A stretch of DNA of 64,000 bases, taken from assembly GCF_004362215.1 (NCBI RefSeq), contig NZ_SNWR01000002.1:1612001-1676000 (forward strand), in the 5' to 3' direction. Numbering within the stretch: position 1 is the stretch's first letter; each line of letters starts with the position of its first letter. Positions 59,680 through 64,000 of this stretch are shown piece by piece. The position numbers and the translations under genes are program-made. This DNA comes from Paractinoplanes brasiliensis (GTDB lineage: Bacteria > Actinomycetota > Actinomycetes > Mycobacteriales > Micromonosporaceae). The notes under the pieces were generated by a model. It had not been told where the DNA came from. It saw only the letters and a list, made by a program, of their open reading frames with translations, and searched no databases.

Positions 59680-59838
59680 GAGAGCACCGGCGACCCGTGC
59701 GGGCCGAGAGGACGCGGCCCGCACGGGTCCAAGAGCGCACGGTCCGCCCGGGTCGAACGGGCCGGGTGAGACGACCGGCAACCCGCGCGGGCCGGTGATG
59801 GGCGGCCGGCGCGGGTCGGCAGTGGGGTCGTGGAGCGG

Positions 59839-60963
59839 TCAGTGGTGCCCGTGCCCGTGGCCATGCCCGTGGCCTCGGGCGGCGGCCAGGGTGTCACGCA
59901 GGGCGTAGTAGGCGGGCTTCTTGGTGAAGTCCTCCCACATCACGGTGGCGGCGCCTTCGGACGGGAAGAACACCGGCACCCAGGAGTACTTGTCGGTGAA
60001 GCCCCAGATCGTGAACGAGTTGCAGTCGTCGACCGCGAGGCACGCGTCCAGCACGGTCTTGTAATAGGTGGCCTGCGTGGCCAGCTGCTCGGCGGTCGGC
60101 ACGCCGCCCTCGGGCAGATCCATACGGACGTCGAGCTCGGTGATGGCGGTCTTGAGACCCAGGTTGTCGAAACGCTGCAGCACGCCCGCCAGCTGGTCGG
60201 GGGCGCCGTACCGCATGCTCAGGTGGGCCTGCGAGGCGAAACCGTGCAACGGCACCCGGGCGGCGAGCAGCTGCTTGGCCAGGGTCTCGTAGGCGTCGAC
60301 CTTCACCCCGGGCCACTCGACGCCGTAGTCGTTGAGGAACAGCTGCGCCTTCGGGTCGGCCTGGTGGGCCCAGCGGAACGCGTCCGCGACGATGCCGGGG
60401 CCGAGTTCCCGGATGAAGATGTTCTCCTGCCGGTACTCGCCGTTCTCGTTGAAGATCTCGTTCGCCACGTCCCACTGGTGGATCTTGCCCTTGTAGCGGC
60501 CGACCACCTTGGTGATGTGGTCCTTGAGAATCTTCCGCAGCTCGGCCTCGGTGAACGTGCCCTCGTTGAGCCACGCCGGGTTCTGGCTGTGCCACAACAG
60601 CGTGTGACCCCGTACGGCCTGGCCGTTGTCGCGGGCGAACCGGACGATCGCGTCGGCCGGGCCGAAGTTGTACTTGTTGCGCTCGGGGTGGATGAACTCC
60701 CACTTCATCTGGTTCTCGGGTGAGGCCGAGTTGAACTCCTTGGCCAGCACCTGCCGGTACGGCTTGTCATTGGGGAACGGGTCGGGATACGGCTGGTCGA
60801 CATGATGGCCGCCGCCCGCGACCGCGGTGCCGATCCGCAAGTCTCGGGGAGCCGCCGATCGCAGGGTCTGGTCCTTGCCGCCGGCTTGGACGGGTTGAAC
60901 AACAAAACTGAGAGTAGCCGTGGTGGCGAGGACGGCCACCACGGCACGAGTTGCTCTTTTCAC
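59839..60963 (-). CDS. Endo-1,4-beta-xylanase (GH10), secreted, with Gly-His tail
   Basis: 374 residues. A signal peptide (VVAVLATTATLSFVVQPVQA) is followed by a GH10 barrel. FNSASPENQMKWEFIHPERN, GHTLLWHSQNPAWL, WDVANEIF (acid/base Glu) and TAITELDVRM (nucleophile Glu) are complete. It cuts xylan backbones. The C-terminus ends in RGHGHGHGHGHH, a natural histidine-rich tail. No carbohydrate-binding module. It may be linked in function to uronate use, since glucuronoxylan carries glucuronate. GAAGGAG precedes GTG 60963. Confidence 0.92.
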   Translation of the reverse strand: MKRATRAVVAVLATTATLSFVVQPVQAGGKDQTLRSAAPRDLRIGTAVAGGGHHVDQPYPDPFPNDKPYRQVLAKEFNSASPENQMKWEFIHPERNKYNFGPADAIVRFARDNGQAVRGHTLLWHSQNPAWLNEGTFTEAELRKILKDHITKVVGRYKGKIHQWDVANEIFNENGEYRQENIFIRELGPGIVADAFRWAHQADPKAQLFLNDYGVEWPGVKVDAYETLAKQLLAARVPLHGFASQAHLSMRYGAPDQLAGVLQRFDNLGLKTAITELDVRMDLPEGGVPTAEQLATQATYYKTVLDACLAVDDCNSFTIWGFTDKYSWVPVFFPSEGAATVMWEDFTKKPAYYALRDTLAAARGHGHGHGHGHH

Positions 60964-61001
60964 GTGGAACTCCTTCTAGGAACGTCGGTGGTTCGCTCCC
61001 G

Positions 61002-61028
61002 TAACTTCCGGAGGTTCCTCGTAAGTTA
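61002..61028. promoter_or_regulatory. Overlapping inverted repeats upstream of the xylanase gene
   Basis: TAACTT (61002-61007) and AAGTTA (61023-61028) frame a second imperfect palindrome AACTTCCGGAGGTT (61003-61016). They lie 40-65 bp before the xylanase start on its strand. They are candidate operators for a sugar-responsive repressor encoded elsewhere. Confidence 0.4.
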
Positions 61029-61047
61029 TTGGCCGGACTGGCGTACG

Positions 61048-61581
61048 TCAATGTTGTCTTTCCCGGACGATCGTCGTCGCGCTCTCCCCCGGCGCCTGCG
61101 GCTCCCGGATCTCCCGCCCCACCTCGGTGAACCCGGCCTTGGCGGCGACCGCGGCCGACGCCTTGTTCAGCTCGTCGTGCAGGATCGCCACTCGGGCGAT
61201 CCCCGGCAGCGTGAACGCCACCCGGGTCAGCGCGTTGACCGCCGCCGTCATGTAGCCGCGCCCTGCGTACGGGGTCCGGGTCCAGTAGCCGATCTCGAGC
61301 ACGCCCGGCCCCCGGCGGGTCATCAGCCCGATCGAGCCGGCCAGTTCCCCGACGCTGGTGAAGATCGCGTAGTTGAACTCTTCGCCGTCGGCCCAGCCCT
61401 CGCGCGACCGCGTGATGAAGTCGACCGCGTCGTCGAGGTTGTAGGCCTCGGTGGCCCAGGGCAGGAATTCGCGCAACTCGGGCAGCGACTCCTTGACGGC
61501 GGCCAGCGCCTCCGGGGCCCACTCCAGCTCCCAGCGCTTGAGCACGAGCTCACCGGCATTGATCATCTCGGGTGGTTCCAT
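61048..61581 (-). CDS. GNAT-family N-acetyltransferase
   Basis: 177 residues. The GNAT core is visible: EIGYWTRTPYAGRGYMTAAV holds the acetyl-CoA loop (RGYMT), and ELNKASAAVAAKAGFTEVG is the last helix. The subfamily resembles RimJ/RimL-type protein or small-molecule acetyltransferases. ATG 61581 is chosen because the family N-terminus (INAGELVLKRW) follows closely. Confidence 0.85.
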   Translation of the reverse strand: MEPPEMINAGELVLKRWELEWAPEALAAVKESLPELREFLPWATEAYNLDDAVDFITRSREGWADGEEFNYAIFTSVGELAGSIGLMTRRGPGVLEIGYWTRTPYAGRGYMTAAVNALTRVAFTLPGIARVAILHDELNKASAAVAAKAGFTEVGREIREPQAPGESATTIVRERQH

Positions 61582-61745
61582 GCCGCAGAGCCTTCCCGCA
61601 CCCCCGCCCCGGACGCAACCGACATACACCCCGGCAACCAGCGTGCCGGGGCCGGCGCCCGGCACCCCCGGCGGACGTCAGCGGGACGGGTCGCGATCGC
61701 TCGGCGCCACCGCGTGGTCGAGCGGGACTTGTTAGGCTTCCCGGC

Positions 61746-62024
61746 GTGCTGGCCATCCTCACTCCGGGTGCGGGCGGGCTGCAGCGGTTGTTCGCCGGTT
61801 ACGCCGGGGCCGGCCCGAAATGGGACGTCCGGAGCGCACGGCTGCACGAGGCGCCGGGCCGCATCCGGGCCGGCACGCCGGCCGAGCCGGACGTGCCCGC
61901 GGCCGAGCTGGACGTGCCCGCGGCGGATCTGAGCCGCTGCGACCAGGCGCATCCGGCGCGCGACCTCACCGCCGTGGCCGGAGCGCCGCCGACCTCCTGC
62001 CGCACGGACCAGGAGCGCCGGTGA
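61746..62024 (+). CDS. Hypothetical small protein, translationally coupled to the PAP2 gene
   Basis: 92 residues. GTG 61746 opens MLAILTPGAGGLQRLFAGYA (with Met for GTG); the stop overlaps the PAP2 start (GTGA). The middle has short repeats (PDVPAAELDVPAADL). The first eight residues resemble the start of FabD-type malonyltransferases, but nothing else does. Possibly a broken remnant; function not assignable. Confidence 0.4.
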   Translation: MLAILTPGAGGLQRLFAGYAGAGPKWDVRSARLHEAPGRIRAGTPAEPDVPAAELDVPAADLSRCDQAHPARDLTAVAGAPPTSCRTDQERR

Positions 62025-62599
62025 GGATCGGGTTCGCCCGTGTGATCACCGAGGTGTTCGCGCCCGGCGTGCTCGTCGCGTTGCTGCTCCTGGTGGTCGG
62101 CTTCCATGCGGGCGGCGAGCCGGGCGTCTCGCGGTGGTGGGGGGCGCCGGCCGCGTTGTTCGCCGCCGGCATTCCCATGGCGTACGTGGTCAGGGGTGTC
62201 CGCCGGGGCCGGCTGACCAGCCACCACATCCCCGAACGCGAGCACCGCCGCGGGCCCTTGCTCTTCGGCATGGTGTCGGTGGCGATCGGCACCACCGCTC
62301 TCGTCGCGCTGGGTGCCCCCAGGGAGTTGCTCGCCCTGCTCGCGGCCGGCATCACCGGCCTGGTCGTCTTCGGGGTCGTCACCGCGTACTGGAAGATGTC
62401 GATCCACTCCGGGGTGGCCGCCGGGACCGTGGCCGTGCTGGTTGCCGTCCACGGCCCGGTCGCGCTGATCGCCGTGCCGCTGGTGCCGCTGGTGGGCTGG
62501 TCCCGGTTGGTGCTGTCGGCGCACACGCTCGCGCAGGTGATCGCGGGGACGCTGGTCGGGGCGCTGATCGCCGGGACGGTTTTCCCTGTTCTGCGGTGA
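62021..62599 (+). CDS. PAP2-like membrane phosphatase
   Basis: 192 residues with about five helices. HHIPEREHRRGPLLFGMVSV, SIHSGVAAGTVAVL and WSRLVLSAHTLAQVIAG occupy the positions of the three PAP2 phosphatase blocks (RP, PSGH, SR-H). The PSGH block is weak (HSGVA). It may act on lipid phosphates such as undecaprenyl pyrophosphate. GTG 62021 overlaps the previous small gene. Confidence 0.75.
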   Translation: MRIGFARVITEVFAPGVLVALLLLVVGFHAGGEPGVSRWWGAPAALFAAGIPMAYVVRGVRRGRLTSHHIPEREHRRGPLLFGMVSVAIGTTALVALGAPRELLALLAAGITGLVVFGVVTAYWKMSIHSGVAAGTVAVLVAVHGPVALIAVPLVPLVGWSRLVLSAHTLAQVIAGTLVGALIAGTVFPVLR

Positions 62600-62658
62600 T
62601 CCGAGATGTCCCGGCCGTAACCTGGTCAGGCTGAGGGCGACGGCATCGGGAGGGGCGC

Positions 62659-64000
62659 ATGTCTCTGCCCCGCGGGCCGGACGACGAGCATGTCGCCGCG
62701 ATCGAGAAGGCGTACGCGCTCATCGAGTCGGCGCAGGGCGAGATGAGCCCGGCGGAGGTCGACGCCGCCTGCCGGCACATCGGCCACGCCGGCCGGCCCG
62801 ACGTCGAGATCCTGCTGCACTTCGCGCGGTCACTGGCCGTACGGGAAACCGGTGTCGATCATTCGGCGCACCTGCAGGAGATGCTCCGGTGCGCGGTCGG
62901 CCTCGGCGATCCCGCCCTGCTCGCTCTCGCGCTCGGCGCCGGCGCGGCCCGCCGGGCCGACGCCCGCCGCGCGCTCGAAGCCTCCGAGGGCGCCGCCAGC
63001 CCCTTCGTCCGTGCGGTGGGATTGCTCGACGCCGCCGACGGCCCCGTGGTGCATCGGGTCGCGGCGCAGATCGAGGTCGGTCAGGTCGCCCACCTGATGG
63101 GGTTCTGGGAGGTCGCGCTCGAGCACAGCGACCTCGCCGAGCAGGCCCTGGACGCCGCGGGAGACGCGCCGTGGGCGGCAACCGTGCGGCGGCAGCGGAT
63201 AGTCATCGCGATCAACAAGATCGACCTGGTGCTGGACTGGAGCTGCTCCCAAGCCATGATCGGTGACTGGGCGGGGGCGGCCGACCGAGCCGCGCCGGTC
63301 CTCGACGGGGCCGGGGACGTGGTCGGAGAGGACTGGCCGCCGACGTGGCAGCGGGACTATCACGGCCATCTGCTGCTGCTGGCAGCGCTGGCCGGGAAAC
63401 CGCTCACCGGCCTGGGACTCGTCGAGGTGGACGACGCGGTGGCCGCGCTGGCCTCGGCGATCCGCGCTGCCCGCTCCGGCCGAGGGCTGCAGGCCGCGCG
63501 GCTCGCCGAAGGACTGACGCTTCCCGAGCTGACACCGGCCGGCACCCGGCTGCTCGCGTTGAGCCTGGCCGCGCACCGGCCCGGCACGGCCGAGGCGGCC
63601 CTGCGGTACGGCGACGAGCTGGCCCGCCTGCGATGGAGCGACCGGATCGAGCGGATGACCGCGATGCGCGACGCGATAAACGTCGAGCGGCGGCGGGTCG
63701 AGCACGAGCAGCTGCGCCGGGACGTCCTGACCGACGAGCTGACCGGGCTGGCCAACCGGCGGGGCTACCAGGCCTACCTGGCCGGTGAGCCGGCGCAGCC
63801 CGCGTACGCGGTCATGATGATCGACGTCGACCACTTCAAGCTCGTCAACGACAGGTTCGGCCACGATGTGGGCGACCGCGTGCTCGCCGCCATCGGGGCG
63901 ATCCTGTCCGAGCACGTCCGCCCGGCCGATCTGGCGGCCCGGCTCGGTGGCGACGAGTTCGTGGTGATCCTGGCCGGGGTGCGGCCGGAGGTGACCGGGG
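62659..64000 (+). CDS. GGDEF-domain protein (diguanylate cyclase), 3' end cut by window
   Basis: At least 447 residues, truncated at 64000. The N-terminal 340 residues are helical and repeat-like (TPR/adaptor-type, no transmembrane helix). The GGDEF domain starts at about residue 355 with LTDELTGLANRRGYQAYLAG. MMIDVDHFKLVNDRFGHDVG (metal and base-binding) and LAARLGGDEFVVILAG with intact GGDEF follow, so c-di-GMP synthesis is expected. AGGGGC-rich sequence precedes ATG 62659. Confidence 0.88.
   Translation, partial: MSLPRGPDDEHVAAIEKAYALIESAQGEMSPAEVDAACRHIGHAGRPDVEILLHFARSLAVRETGVDHSAHLQEMLRCAVGLGDPALLALALGAGAARRADARRALEASEGAASPFVRAVGLLDAADGPVVHRVAAQIEVGQVAHLMGFWEVALEHSDLAEQALDAAGDAPWAATVRRQRIVIAINKIDLVLDWSCSQAMIGDWAGAADRAAPVLDGAGDVVGEDWPPTWQRDYHGHLLLLAALAGKPLTGLGLVEVDDAVAALASAIRAARSGRGLQAARLAEGLTLPELTPAGTRLLALSLAAHRPGTAEAALRYGDELARLRWSDRIERMTAMRDAINVERRRVEHEQLRRDVLTDELTGLANRRGYQAYLAGEPAQPAYAVMMIDVDHFKLVNDRFGHDVGDRVLAAIGAILSEHVRPADLAARLGGDEFVVILAGVRPEVTG

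Noticed and set aside
61746..61830. FabD (malonyltransferase) start
   Set aside because: Only the first eight residues agree; the active-site GHS motif is absent.
1..64000. tRNA, rRNA, insertion sequence or prophage genes
   Set aside because: None seen by eye; a tRNAscan and IS search would be needed to exclude small ones.

Overview
The window is very GC-rich, dense actinobacterial DNA. G/C dominates third codon positions, GTG starts are frequent, and many genes overlap their neighbours by 4 bp (ATGA or GTGA). The gene content (DUF397, roadblock/LC7, MmyB-type XRE regulators, CGNR, PadR-ABC-FtsX, GH10 with a signal peptide) suggests a soil, spore-forming actinomycete, most likely Micromonosporaceae (Actinoplanes-like). 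That placement is inference; no rRNA or tRNA is visible to confirm it. I saw no prophage, IS element, CRISPR array or replication origin.

Layout. 1-14.3 kb: a CGNR regulator, an FtsX/ABC pair with a frameshifted P-loop kinase, a stand-alone MraY, a lipoprotein-GT2 pair, a DUF4352-like lipoprotein, a frameshifted MerR-methyltransferase divergent from a ClpX-type zinc-finger protein, a dead ABC ATPase, a GlxA-type regulator with an NAD(P)H:quinone reductase, and an MmyB-type regulator with a hydrolase. 14.4-24.8 kb: a PadR-ABC-FtsX operon, a second MmyB-type regulator divergent from an SDR, CutC, another SDR, an ArsR regulator with a minisatellite grown from its 3' end, a roadblock protein and a fatty-acyl-AMP/CoA ligase. 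24.8-29.6 kb: DUF397 and the larE-larB-larC operon, which makes the nickel-pincer nucleotide (NPN) cofactor, then a hydrolase. 29.9-42.1 kb: a sugar-acid locus. uxaC and a fructuronate-reductase-like gene point one way; an ABC sugar importer, two Gfo/Idh/MocA oxidoreductases, two TIM-barrel isomerases and a LarA-family racemase/epimerase point the other. The two arms are separated by a 60-bp palindrome and the locus ends with a LacI regulator. 42.2-64 kb: secreted and membrane proteins (an anchored propeller-like protein, a lysyl oxidase-like protein, acyltransferase 3), a deaminase, a phospholipase D-like protein, a two-component system, an AhpD-like/multicopper oxidase operon, an acyl-CoA oxidase, an M48 protease homologue lacking a zinc histidine, a GH10 xylanase with a natural Gly-His tail, GNAT, PAP2 and a GGDEF protein cut by the window end.

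The main biological story is 25.6-42.1 kb. The LarA homologue keeps the residues that bind and use NPN, at the same spacing as lactate racemase, and the three cofactor genes lie 11 kb away. With UxaC and the reductase it suggests a route glucuronate > fructuronate > D-mannonate > D-gluconate, in which a nickel-dependent C2 epimerase replaces mannonate dehydratase. This is a hypothesis from gene content.

A second theme is repeat expansion. At least ten tandem arrays lie in or between genes, with units of 6 to 111 bp (every unit length a multiple of 3). They include additions or insertions in LarB, LarC and LarA. Two genes carry single-base frameshifts beside C/G runs; these could be sequencing errors.
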